Shown in pieces: positions 18,280-25,601 of a stretch of 42,426 bases of DNA (the stretch's first letter is position 1; every line of letters begins with the position of its first letter). The position numbers were made by a program, and so were the translations under genes. The notes beneath the pieces are model-generated. The model was not told the DNA's origin and made no database searches. It saw only the letters and a program-made list of their open reading frames with translations. The stretch comes from CAYJIX01 sp964370375 (GTDB taxonomy: Bacteria; Desulfobacterota; Desulfovibrionia; Desulfovibrionales; Desulfovibrionaceae): NCBI GenBank assembly GCA_964370375.1, contig CAYJIX010000015.1, forward strand, positions 1 to 42,426, read 5' to 3'.

Positions 18280-18308
18280 TTGACCACAGGCCTATTTGAG
18301 AGTATTTA
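18280..18308 (+). promoter_or_regulatory. Promoter of tRNA-Ser
   Basis: TTGACC (18280-18285) and TATTTA (18303-18308) are separated by 17 bases. The start of transcription would fall near 18315, about 25 bases before the tRNA, consistent with a short 5' leader. Confidence 0.6.
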
Positions 18309-18338
18309 CACAAATCGGGCCTAGCAAAAAACCCTTGC

Positions 18339-18428
18339 GGAAGGGTGGCAGAGCGGCTTAATGCGGCGGTCTTGAAAACCGTTGAAGGTTTACGCCTTCC
18401 GGGGGTTCAAATCCCTCCCCTTCCGCCA
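18339..18428 (+). tRNA. tRNA-Ser (anticodon UGA)
   Basis: The 90-base sequence folds as a type II tRNA. The acceptor GGAAGGG pairs with CCCTTCC, followed by discriminator G and an encoded CCA (18426-18428). The anticodon stem GCGGT/ACCGT carries the 7-base loop CTTGAAA, giving anticodon TGA, which reads UCA and related Ser codons. A long variable arm (GAAGG...CCTTCC region) and a T arm GGGGG-TTCAAAT-CCCTC complete it. It has its own promoter upstream and a strong terminator downstream. Confidence 0.97.
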
Positions 18429-18463
18429 TAATTTTTTTTGTATATAATTTGAATATTTTATGT

Positions 18464-18502
18464 ACCTTCTAAAAAGATAGCATCTTTTTAGAAGGTTTTT
18501 TT
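18464..18502 (+). terminator. Rho-independent terminator after tRNA-Ser
   Basis: ACCTTCTAAAAAGAT (18464-18478) pairs perfectly with ATCTTTTTAGAAGGT (18482-18496), a 15-bp stem with a 3-base loop, followed by a run of seven T (18496-18502). It lies 36 bases after the tRNA and 15 bases before the stop of the opposing ccdA gene, so it could serve both directions, though only the + side has the T run. Confidence 0.85.
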
Positions 18503-18516
18503 ATTGGTCTGAATCA

Positions 18517-19209
18517 TTAAAATCCTAAATGGAACATATAAAATCCAATAAGGGCAATGAGTAAACCCATGCTGTATTTAAGCACGTTGCTTATTTTGGC
18601 GTATTTTTTATTTTGTGAGATTTTTTGGACAAAACCTACCCAAGTTCCGCAAATAACAGCAAGAATGCCATGACCTACAGAATATAGCAAAAGAAGCATA
18701 ATGCCCCATGCAAGGCTTCCTTTCCCTGCAACTACCGCAAGTAAAGCTATCAATACCGGAGTTGAACAGGGTGAGGAAAAAATTCCCCCTAAAATGCCGG
18801 CAATAAAAGCCCCTAAATATCCCTTTGTAGTGTTTTTTGAAAGTAAATAGCTTGAAGGAATGAAATTATATATTTCCCAAATTTGTAATGTCATAAGCAT
18901 CATCAGCACGCCTAAAGCTATATACCACCACGAAGAGGCAGCACCAATAAGTGAACCTGCCATAACTGCAATGACCCCTAAAATTGTAAAAGTAATTGCA
19001 GATCCTGTGGCAAAGGTAAGAGAGAGCATAAAAGCTTTTTGTGTCGTTCGCTTATTTGTACCTCCAACATACCCCACAACAAGGGGAACGCTCGACAAGG
19101 CGCAAGGCGTAAATGAGGTCAGCACACCTGCAAACAGTGCAAGAAAAGGTGCTAACCACGTGCTTTCTGTTATCATTATTGACAATGCCTTAAGCCATGC
19201 ATCAATCAT
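18517..19209 (-). CDS. ccdA: CcdA/DsbD-type thiol-electron transporter
   Basis: This 230-residue inner-membrane protein has six predicted spans and the two conserved cysteine motifs of the family: Cys36 in 'TSFTPCALSSVP' and Cys148 in 'FSSPCSTPVLIALL'. CcdA/DsbD-core proteins carry electrons from cytoplasmic thioredoxin across the membrane to extracytoplasmic thiol proteins, for cytochrome c maturation or disulfide reduction. The start ATG directly follows the TAA of the upstream membrane-anchored thioredoxin gene (no gap), so the two are translationally linked; that thioredoxin is the likely electron acceptor. The operon is headed by an ArsR regulator. The substrate of the system is unknown. 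Confidence 0.9.
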   Translation of the reverse strand: MIDAWLKALSIMITESTWLAPFLALFAGVLTSFTPCALSSVPLVVGYVGGTNKRTTQKAFMLSLTFATGSAITFTILGVIAVMAGSLIGAASSWWYIALGVLMMLMTLQIWEIYNFIPSSYLLSKNTTKGYLGAFIAGILGGIFSSPCSTPVLIALLAVVAGKGSLAWGIMLLLLYSVGHGILAVICGTWVGFVQKISQNKKYAKISNVLKYSMGLLIALIGFYMFHLGF

Positions 19210-19734
19210 TTATTTTACTCCCATGTCTTCAAGGATGAAGCGCATTTGATCTTCTGTTAATCCGCCTTGATGAACAGTAAAAACATGCTCCCCTGTGTTT
19301 TTGTTGGCATACATTTGAAAAGGAACTTGGTTTGCAACGGTATCACTTACACCATAAGCTTTACCATTTGCATCGATAAAAATTTGTGTTGGAATAACCT
19401 GTACAGGAAAATTATTGGCAGCCTGTGGATTTTTCCAAACATCAACAAATTTTATGATAGCTTTACCTTGCATTTCAGAGTTGAGTTTTTTTAAAACTGG
19501 TGCCATTTCTTTACATGGAATACAAGAATCTGCACCAAAATCAATAATTATTGGCAAATTATGTTTTGTTAAAGTGTCTAATTCAACACTTGATACGTTT
19601 AAAGTAAAATCAGTATTTGTATTATTTGTAAGATCTGTTTTTTCTTTATCTATATTTTCAAAAAACCATATCCCAACAATTATAAGTACCATTATAACAG
19701 GTATAATAATCTTTACTATTTTGTTTTTTTGCAT
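19210..19734 (-). CDS. Membrane-anchored thioredoxin-family protein
   Basis: The 174-residue protein has an N-terminal hydrophobic anchor (residues 8-25) after a lysine-rich start, then a polar linker. A thioredoxin-fold domain follows with active site Cys71-Ile-Pro-Cys74 in 'FGADSCIPCKEMAPVL' and the cis-proline loop 'VIPTQIFID'. The active site should face the periplasm, where CcdA would keep it reduced. The motif CxPC is typical of reductants such as CcmG/TlpA-like and SoxW-like proteins. AAAGGA lies eight bases before the ATG. The gene sits between arsR (23 bases upstream) and ccdA (immediately downstream). Confidence 0.9.
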   Translation of the reverse strand: MQKNKIVKIIIPVIMVLIIVGIWFFENIDKEKTDLTNNTNTDFTLNVSSVELDTLTKHNLPIIIDFGADSCIPCKEMAPVLKKLNSEMQGKAIIKFVDVWKNPQAANNFPVQVIPTQIFIDANGKAYGVSDTVANQVPFQMYANKNTGEHVFTVHQGGLTEDQMRFILEDMGVK

Positions 19735-19757
19735 TTTTATTCCTTTTATGAATGCTG

Positions 19758-20111
19758 TTAAGGTTGTTCAGATGACTGTAAGCATGTGTTGCCCAATTGT
19801 TGTAAATAAAATTCATTGGGAGTTTGCTCAGATTGTGGTGTCGAAAGCTCAGACAGGATGTCCATTGCTCTTTGAAATCCAGATGCATTTAGAGAATACA
19901 TTGTCAATTTACCTCTTTGTGAGGATATGACAATTTTTGAGTCACATAAAATCTTCATATGATAGGAAAGAGCTGTTTGTTTAATCCCTGTTAAAAAACT
20001 AAGCACGCAAGCGCATTTTTCTCCACCTCTAAGCAGTTCTAGTATTTGCAGTCTTTTTTCATCGCACAAAGCTTTGAAAACTTTAGAATGCTGTTTATGA
20101 TTATTGCTCAT
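19758..20111 (-). CDS. ArsR/SmtB-family transcriptional repressor
   Basis: The 117-residue protein is a winged-helix ArsR-family regulator: 'VFKALCDEKRLQILELLRGG', then the recognition helix in 'TGIKQTALSYHMKIL' and a beta-wing 'SSQRGKLTMYSLN'. Cys33 and Cys35 (EKCACVL) occupy the place of the 'ELCVCDL' arsenite/antimonite site of R773 ArsR, so a thiol-reactive metalloid or a redox signal may release it; this is inference. The ATG at 20111 is used; the reading frame continues upstream to 20309, but that part overlaps the promoter and operator and does not resemble the family. The gene heads the arsR-trx-ccdA operon. Confidence 0.92.
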   Translation of the reverse strand: MSNNHKQHSKVFKALCDEKRLQILELLRGGEKCACVLSFLTGIKQTALSYHMKILCDSKIVISSQRGKLTMYSLNASGFQRAMDILSELSTPQSEQTPNEFYLQQLGNTCLQSSEQP

Positions 20112-20143
20112 GATGACCACACATAAAAAAGATTTGATGTGTT

Positions 20144-20171
20144 TTTGTATCAAAAATTTTTGATATGTCAA
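20144..20171 (-). promoter_or_regulatory. arsR operon promoter with embedded operator
   Basis: On the minus strand a TTGACA (-35, 20171-20166) and TACAAA (-10, 20149-20144) are 16 bases apart. The perfect 18-base palindrome TATCAAAAATTTTTGATA (20148-20165) fills the spacer. ArsR-family operators are AT-rich dyads overlapping the promoter, so this is very likely the autoregulatory site. Confidence 0.75.
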
Positions 20172-20349
20172 TGTTATGGAACAGAGAAGGATTTTTTGAA
20201 CAGGTTCAACAGCACCTCCTTTTTCCGTTGGTAAGCTAACTTGACAAGCAGGTTGTATTTTGGGAAAAAAAGTAGAACGCAACTTCTCATTCATTTTCAG
20301 CTCAACCATGCTGTATTATTGCTCCTCATAAACCCTAGCATGCATTTCA

Positions 20350-20409
20350 AAAATGCGTTTTCACACGAATAAAGAATAGTAAACATTAAAAGCAGATAAA
20401 ACGCATTTT
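20350..20409. repeat. 12-bp inverted repeat upstream of comEC
   Basis: AAAATGCGTTTT and AAAACGCATTTT are exact reverse complements separated by 36 bases. An alternative small hairpin, GCATTT/AAATGC (20342-20356), competes with the left arm. It could be a leader structure or a pair of protein-binding sites. Confidence 0.5.
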
Positions 20410-20482
20410 CCTAAGGGCGTTCATAGTTTTGCACTCCCCCATACCAACTATTCTTCATGTTTTCCAAATTCAGGAGGACGCT

Positions 20483-23128
20483 ATGGATTCAGATCCAAAG
20501 CGCATGCTCAGGACACCGCTTCCCTTACAGGGGTTGCTGCTGTGGCAAACAGGTGGGCTTGTTATGCTGTCTGGTGTGGTAGCTGCGTGGCATCCTTGGT
20601 CGGGTTGTATTTTTGCTTTGCTCATTTTTTGGCTAGATACTCGTGCGCGTAATTTTGCGGTTGTGACTAGTCTTTTTTGTTGTTTACTGATTGGTTTTTT
20701 ATGGGGAAACCGGTCAGTAATATCTTTGCACGCGCATTTATCCAAACCACTCCCTGCTTGGGCTTTAACAGGAAAAGAGGTTTTGATAGAGGGAAAAATT
20801 CGCAGCGTACAAGGCCTCGTTGACAATCGTTTGCGTTTGATTCTTGAGGATGTTCACCCTGTGAATATACAAAAAGAACAAGGGTTAACCCCTTTGCCCG
20901 GCGCACTGGCTTGGACACGGGAAGGTAGCTTTCTTCATGACTTTGACTCGCCTTCCATGTTGCCGGGCCAATATGTACAAGCAAGATTGCAAATCCGAGG
21001 CCTCCCACCTTTTTATCCAGAGCGTTCCTTTAACAGTGCCATGTATTGGGGCCGCCAAGGTGTGAGTGCTCTTGCTTGGTCAAGGACCGGTAATGATGAG
21101 CATATACAAGTATCAGGCAAGGCTGATCCAATCTTTCTTTGGCGAGAAAACATACGTCAAGCAGTTCTTCAACAATTTAAAACCCTGTATCCGCAAAAGG
21201 AAGTCCACAAGCGCGGCTATGGGCAATCAGCGCTATCTGCTCCTCATGGTTGGGGCGTTGTTGTGGCTTTGATTTTTGGTGACAGGCGGTATCTTGGGCA
21301 AGATGACAGCCAAATATTTGCCCATGCAGGTTTAGCACATTCTTTAGCCCTTTCCGGTCAACATCTTGCTGTGGTTGGTCTGTTCGCTCTTATGCTGGCA
21401 AAGCTCTGTGCCGGTAAGAACGGGAAGAACTATACCGTAATTACACAGCGGCTTATGATGTTGGCATTGAGTGTACCACTTGTTGCTCTATATTTATGGC
21501 TAGGAGCTGCTCCCCCTTCGCTTGTTAGGGCTGCGATCATGCTTGCCGTTCTGGTTTATTGCACCTTTACAAAACGCATCAGCACTACGCTGGACGCCGT
21601 GCTTTTTGCATTTTTTGTCTTTGTACTGGTTGATCCAACCTTGTTGTTTGATACGGGCTTGCGGCTTTCGTTTGCAGCTGTGGCAGGGATTGTTTTACTC
21701 ATGCCGCTGTTTATGCGTCGTCTGTACCGTTTGCGCGGTTTCACAGACGACTATAGACGCAGAACCTATCAAGCCCCAAGTCCGCCCATGAAAATCATTC
21801 GCACCATCCTTTTTATTATGGGGTCTGTTCTTGCATGTTCTTTTGCAGTGCATGTTGCCTCAGGTCCCTTGATGATGTGGATTTTTGGGCGCATGACACC
21901 GTGGGGCGTGCTCAATGTGTTCTGGTTACCCGTACTTGGTGCGTGGGTTTTGCCCTTTGCGTTTGGTGGTATTTTGTTGCTTACTCCTGCGGCCCTCTTT
22001 CCAAACCTTATGGAAACATGGCTTTTGTTCCCAAGCTATTTAGGAAGGCTTTGCCTTTGGTTGGCAGCTGAACCTTGCCATTGGCTTATGCGTGGTTTGG
22101 AAAGCCTTGATTCGTCTGGCATGCTTAAGTCCTTTTGGGGGATGCGTCCGCATTGGACAGCGATTTTTGGGGTGGCATGCCTTTTTTTAGCTTTTTGTTT
22201 GCTGATTCGCAGGCCTAAACCAACAGATACAACCATGCACGATTTTCCCTTTGTCGCTGTGCGTAAACTATTGTTTGTCGGTGCGTGTTTGCTTTGTGTG
22301 GGCCCATTATTACGCGCAAAGGACAGCTTGTATTCTAAAGCCTCTTTGCACATGCTGGACGTGGGACAAGGTCAAGCCATAGTTATTGAAGGGCCAGGGC
22401 AAGACAAGACACTTGTCGATGGTGGCGGACTTTTTTCTCACCGATTTGATACGGGTAGGGATATTATTACTCCTTGGCTTACGCACAACAAGCCTTTACG
22501 TATCCAAAACCTTATGCTTTCTCATCCTCATACAGACCATATTCGAGGGCTGCTTTTTTTGGCAAAAGAAGCTCGTGTTGATGCAGTGATGATGCCAAGC
22601 AACCTTATGGCATCTCCATCCAGCCGTGCAGGTCAGTGGTTACAGGAATTAGAACAAATTGCTGCGCAGCGTCATATTCCAACGCATATTTTGAGCGAAG
22701 GCCATGAAATCGTGCTTTCAGCAAACCTTGTGCTTGAGGTGCTTTATCCTCCTCCGCGCAAGGCCATGTATGGCAACGACAGTATGATAGTGCGCCTTGT
22801 GCAGCTTGTGCAATCGCCTGTAACACAACAAATAAAGCGAGAAGGCTTGGCCTTGCTAACAGGTGATGCACCTAAAGACGCGTTAAACGAACTTGTGCAT
22901 TCAGGTAAAGATTTGCGCGCGACAGTGCTTGTGGCACCGCACCACGGTTCAGACAGCAATTTTGTGCCGGCTTTTATTAAGGCTGTCGCTCCAACAGAAG
23001 TTTGGGTCAGTTGTAGCAAATACAATAGCTACAGTTTTCCCGGAAAAGACTTACAGTTTTTTTTACGCCAGCAAGGAATTGTATTGCGAACAACTGCCAA
23101 CGAAGGAAACCTTGCAAAACACTGGTAA
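20483..23128 (+). CDS. comEC: ComEC/Rec2-family competence protein
   Basis: ComEC forms the inner-membrane channel through which single-stranded DNA enters during natural transformation. The 881-residue protein has an N-terminal soluble DUF4131-type domain after two hydrophobic segments, the multi-span Competence domain (roughly residues 230-530, including 'HSLALSGQHLAVVGLF'), and a C-terminal metallo-beta-lactamase domain ('LDVGQGQAIVIEG', 'DGGG', and the metal motif 'SHPHTDHIRG'). The ATG at 20483 is chosen because AGGAGG lies six bases upstream; the upstream ATG at 20429 has none. A short stem (23130-23144) with a T-rich tail follows the stop and may terminate it. Confidence 0.93.
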   Translation: MDSDPKRMLRTPLPLQGLLLWQTGGLVMLSGVVAAWHPWSGCIFALLIFWLDTRARNFAVVTSLFCCLLIGFLWGNRSVISLHAHLSKPLPAWALTGKEVLIEGKIRSVQGLVDNRLRLILEDVHPVNIQKEQGLTPLPGALAWTREGSFLHDFDSPSMLPGQYVQARLQIRGLPPFYPERSFNSAMYWGRQGVSALAWSRTGNDEHIQVSGKADPIFLWRENIRQAVLQQFKTLYPQKEVHKRGYGQSALSAPHGWGVVVALIFGDRRYLGQDDSQIFAHAGLAHSLALSGQHLAVVGLFALMLAKLCAGKNGKNYTVITQRLMMLALSVPLVALYLWLGAAPPSLVRAAIMLAVLVYCTFTKRISTTLDAVLFAFFVFVLVDPTLLFDTGLRLSFAAVAGIVLLMPLFMRRLYRLRGFTDDYRRRTYQAPSPPMKIIRTILFIMGSVLACSFAVHVASGPLMMWIFGRMTPWGVLNVFWLPVLGAWVLPFAFGGILLLTPAALFPNLMETWLLFPSYLGRLCLWLAAEPCHWLMRGLESLDSSGMLKSFWGMRPHWTAIFGVACLFLAFCLLIRRPKPTDTTMHDFPFVAVRKLLFVGACLLCVGPLLRAKDSLYSKASLHMLDVGQGQAIVIEGPGQDKTLVDGGGLFSHRFDTGRDIITPWLTHNKPLRIQNLMLSHPHTDHIRGLLFLAKEARVDAVMMPSNLMASPSSRAGQWLQELEQIAAQRHIPTHILSEGHEIVLSANLVLEVLYPPPRKAMYGNDSMIVRLVQLVQSPVTQQIKREGLALLTGDAPKDALNELVHSGKDLRATVLVAPHHGSDSNFVPAFIKAVAPTEVWVSCSKYNSYSFPGKDLQFFLRQQGIVLRTTANEGNLAKHW

Positions 23129-23238
23129 CTTGCGCTTTACGCAATTTTATTAGCAGGTTTTAGCCTGTTTACATAATATAAGCTACAGGTTATGGTAAAA
23201 TTACCAGATACACTTTTTGTAACGAACAGGTAAAGCAA

Positions 23239-23439
23239 ATGCAGATTCAGCTAAACGGAAAAAACCAAGATGTGGCAGAGGGCTGTACCCTTCTTTGTTT
23301 GCTTAAAAATTTGAAACTTGATGCAGCACGGGTTGTGGTTGAAGTTAATTCGCAGATAATCAAACCGGATCTTTTTGCCACAACGCGCTTGCAGGAAAAC
23401 GATAAACTAGAGCTTTTACACTTTGTCGGTGGTGGATAG
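23239..23439 (+). CDS. thiS: Sulfur carrier protein ThiS
   Basis: ThiS is the ubiquitin-like carrier whose C-terminal thiocarboxylate gives sulfur to the thiazole of thiamine. The 66-residue protein has the beta-grasp pattern and ends in '...LELLHFVGGG', providing the required Gly-Gly C-terminus. An AGGTAAAG stretch precedes the ATG. It begins the thiS-thiG-thiH group. No TPP riboswitch signature (CUGAGA ... ACCUGA) was seen in the 110 bases upstream. Confidence 0.93.
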   Translation: MQIQLNGKNQDVAEGCTLLCLLKNLKLDAARVVVEVNSQIIKPDLFATTRLQENDKLELLHFVGGG

Positions 23440-23574
23440 TCTGATGTGAGCGTAGCAGGCGTTTGTTGTAAAACCAGAACATCTATCTGTGTTTTTTGGA
23501 TTTTTACACAAGGCCTTGACAAAAGATTTGTATTTTCCACAAACAATGAGAACACGAACAGGTCAGGATTATTC

Positions 23575-24354
23575 ATGAATACCGATCCCCTTATTATTGC
23601 CGGACAAGAACTGTCCAGCCGACTGTTTATTGGCACAGGTAAATACGGCAACGACGCACTTATTTTACCGGTTGCCAAAGCTTCTGGGTCAGAGGTCATC
23701 ACTGTGGCCTTGCGCCGCGTTGATATGTCTGCAAGCGAAAACAATATTTTGCAACATATCCCCGAAAATATGCGCTTGCTGCCCAACACTTCAGGAGCCA
23801 GAACCGTAGAGGAGGCCGTGCGCATTGCTCGATTGGCAGAAGCTGCAGGTTGTGGCAATTGGGTGAAGATTGAAATCATTTCAGACAGCCGCTACCTTTT
23901 ACCGGATGGCTATGCCACAGCAAAGGCCACGGAAATTTTGGCTGCTGAAGGTTTTGTGGTTTTGCCTTATGTGAACGCTGATTTATATGTTGCCAGAGAC
24001 CTTCATAACGCAGGCGCTGCGGCTGTGATGCCGCTTGGCGCGCCCATTGGCACCAATCGCGGCTTGCGGACAGAGGAAATGATCCGCATACTTATTGATG
24101 AAATCCCATTGCCCATCATTGTGGATGCAGGTATCGGCAAACCGTCTGAGGCCTGCGCAGCCATGGAAATGGGGGCGGCGGCTTGTCTTGTGAATACGGC
24201 CATTGCCACGGCGCAAGACCCTATAAGCATGGCAGCTGCCTTTGGTGAGGCTGTTCGGGCCGGTCGTAAAGCCTTTCTTGGGGGGACGGGGCCCGTGCTG
24301 ACGGGTGGCGCTTCGGCCTCTTCACCTCTTGCAGACTTTTTGCAAGAGGCATGA
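23575..24354 (+). CDS. thiG: Thiazole synthase ThiG
   Basis: ThiG condenses deoxyxylulose-5-phosphate, dehydroglycine and ThiS-thiocarboxylate into the thiamine thiazole. The 259-residue TIM-barrel protein opens 'LIIAGQELSSRLFIGTGKY'; Lys98 in 'GNWVKIEII' is the Schiff-base lysine. 'VMPLGAPIGTNRGL' and 'DAGIGKPSEACAAMEMGAAA' are family signatures. The ATG at 23575, with AGGA about eight bases upstream, is preferred over a GTG in frame at 23446. It lies 135 bases after thiS. That gap contains one TTTTCCACA (23533-23541). Its stop overlaps the start of thiH. Confidence 0.95.
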   Translation: MNTDPLIIAGQELSSRLFIGTGKYGNDALILPVAKASGSEVITVALRRVDMSASENNILQHIPENMRLLPNTSGARTVEEAVRIARLAEAAGCGNWVKIEIISDSRYLLPDGYATAKATEILAAEGFVVLPYVNADLYVARDLHNAGAAAVMPLGAPIGTNRGLRTEEMIRILIDEIPLPIIVDAGIGKPSEACAAMEMGAAACLVNTAIATAQDPISMAAAFGEAVRAGRKAFLGGTGPVLTGGASASSPLADFLQEA

Positions 24355-25520
24355 GATATACCATGAAAAATACTGAAAAAAGTTTTTATCCCGTGTTGCA
24401 AGCGTGGCCGCGTGCTAGCATAGAGTCTTTCTTACAAACAGCAACATCCGCCCAGGTTATGGGGGCCATTGCCAAGGCAGAAAAGGGATTGCGCTTAACG
24501 CCCCATGATTTTTTGGCCCTTTTGTCTCCTGCTGCAGAGCCTCACCTTGAGGCTATGGCTAGTGTGGCGAAGAGTTGTACGTTGCGCACCTTTGGGCGAA
24601 CGGTCCAGCTTTTTACACCGCTGTATCTGGCTAACTATTGCACAAATAAATGTGTGTATTGTGGATTTAATACAAGCAATGCCATAGGGCGAAGCCGTTT
24701 AAGCCCTGAAGAAATCGAGCGCGAAGGACAGGCTATAGCAAGCACAGGACTTCGCCATATTTTGTTGCTTACAGGTGACGCGCGTAAAAAAAGCAGTCCC
24801 GAATATATTGCAGAGGCAGCAAGGATATTGCATCCCATGTTTGCCGGTATTGGTGTTGAAGTGTATTCCATGGAAGAAGAGGAATACGTCTTGTTACGCG
24901 AGGCAGGGGTTGATTCTCTCACCGTGTTTCAGGAAACATACAACGAATCCTTGTATGCAGAGCTGCATCCTGCAGGTCCTAAGCGCAACTTTTTGTTTCG
25001 CCTTGATGCGTTACACAGGGGGGGGAAAGCTGGTTTACGCGCCCTTAATGTGGGAGGGCTTTTGGGGCTTGATGATTGGCGCTGCGAAAGCTTTTTTACA
25101 GGCCTGCACGCCAACTGGTTGCAGCAGCAACACCCTTCAGCAGAGGTGGCTGTTTCTGTACCCAGAATGCGCCCCCATGCCGGAATGCCCTTTGAAGTTC
25201 AGTCGGTGACAGAGCGCAACCTTATCCACATCATCCTTGCCCATCGTTTGTTTTTACCCATGGCAGGCATCACGCTCTCATCGCGAGAACGCGCGCCTTT
25301 GCGTGATAAAATGTTGGGATTTGGGGTTACAACGGTTTCTGCAGGGGTATCAACCTTTGTGGGAGGCCATTGCGAAGAAAACGACGAAGACACCCCACAA
25401 TTTGAAATCGCTGACAACCGCAATGTGCAGCAAATGGTTGAAGCCATACAACAACAAGGGTTTCAGCCTGTTTTCAAAAACTGGGAACCCTTAGTGGGGG
25501 CTCCTTTTGGAGCCAAGTAG
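24351..25520 (+). CDS. thiH: 2-iminoacetate synthase ThiH
   Basis: ThiH is the anaerobic radical-SAM enzyme that cleaves tyrosine to p-cresol and dehydroglycine for thiazole formation. The 389-residue protein has the radical SAM cluster motif Cys97-x3-Cys101-x2-Cys104 ('YCTNKCVYCGF') and the ThiH/BATS C-terminal region ('SVPRMRPHAG', 'GVTTVSAGVSTFVGGH'). The first ATG overlaps the thiG stop (ATGA, 24351-24354), so translation is coupled; a second ATG at 24363 is also possible. No thiF follows, unlike the thiSGHF order I expect in relatives; the adenylation step must be encoded elsewhere. Confidence 0.95.
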   Translation: MRYTMKNTEKSFYPVLQAWPRASIESFLQTATSAQVMGAIAKAEKGLRLTPHDFLALLSPAAEPHLEAMASVAKSCTLRTFGRTVQLFTPLYLANYCTNKCVYCGFNTSNAIGRSRLSPEEIEREGQAIASTGLRHILLLTGDARKKSSPEYIAEAARILHPMFAGIGVEVYSMEEEEYVLLREAGVDSLTVFQETYNESLYAELHPAGPKRNFLFRLDALHRGGKAGLRALNVGGLLGLDDWRCESFFTGLHANWLQQQHPSAEVAVSVPRMRPHAGMPFEVQSVTERNLIHIILAHRLFLPMAGITLSSRERAPLRDKMLGFGVTTVSAGVSTFVGGHCEENDEDTPQFEIADNRNVQQMVEAIQQQGFQPVFKNWEPLVGAPFGAK

Positions 25521-25601
25521 TTTTGAATGCAAGCGGAAAAGCTCGCCAGCAAGCATAAAAACCTGCTAGGCGCGCAACAACCACATTGTATTTATCCATA
25601 C

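Larger units (their letters stand above)
20112..20482. other. Divergent regulatory region between arsR and comEC (371 bases)
   Basis: The left part carries the arsR promoter and operator (20144-20171). The right part carries a 12-bp perfect inverted repeat, AAAATGCGTTTT (20350-20361) and AAAACGCATTTT (20398-20409), with a 36-base spacer. It lies about 75 bases before comEC. No gene was supported here. Confidence 0.6.

Noticed and set aside
20112..20309. N-terminal extension of ArsR
   Set aside because: The extra 66 residues do not resemble the family and would cover the promoter and operator palindrome.
23129..23238. Possible TPP riboswitch before thiS
   Set aside because: The conserved THI-element segments were not found; only a short stem and T-rich stretch after comEC are seen.
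23533..23541. TTTTCCACA in the thiS-thiG gap
   Set aside because: A lone DnaA-box-like sequence far from dnaA, with no cluster around it.
23247..23879. 210-residue open frame on the - strand
   Set aside because: Antisense to thiS and thiG.
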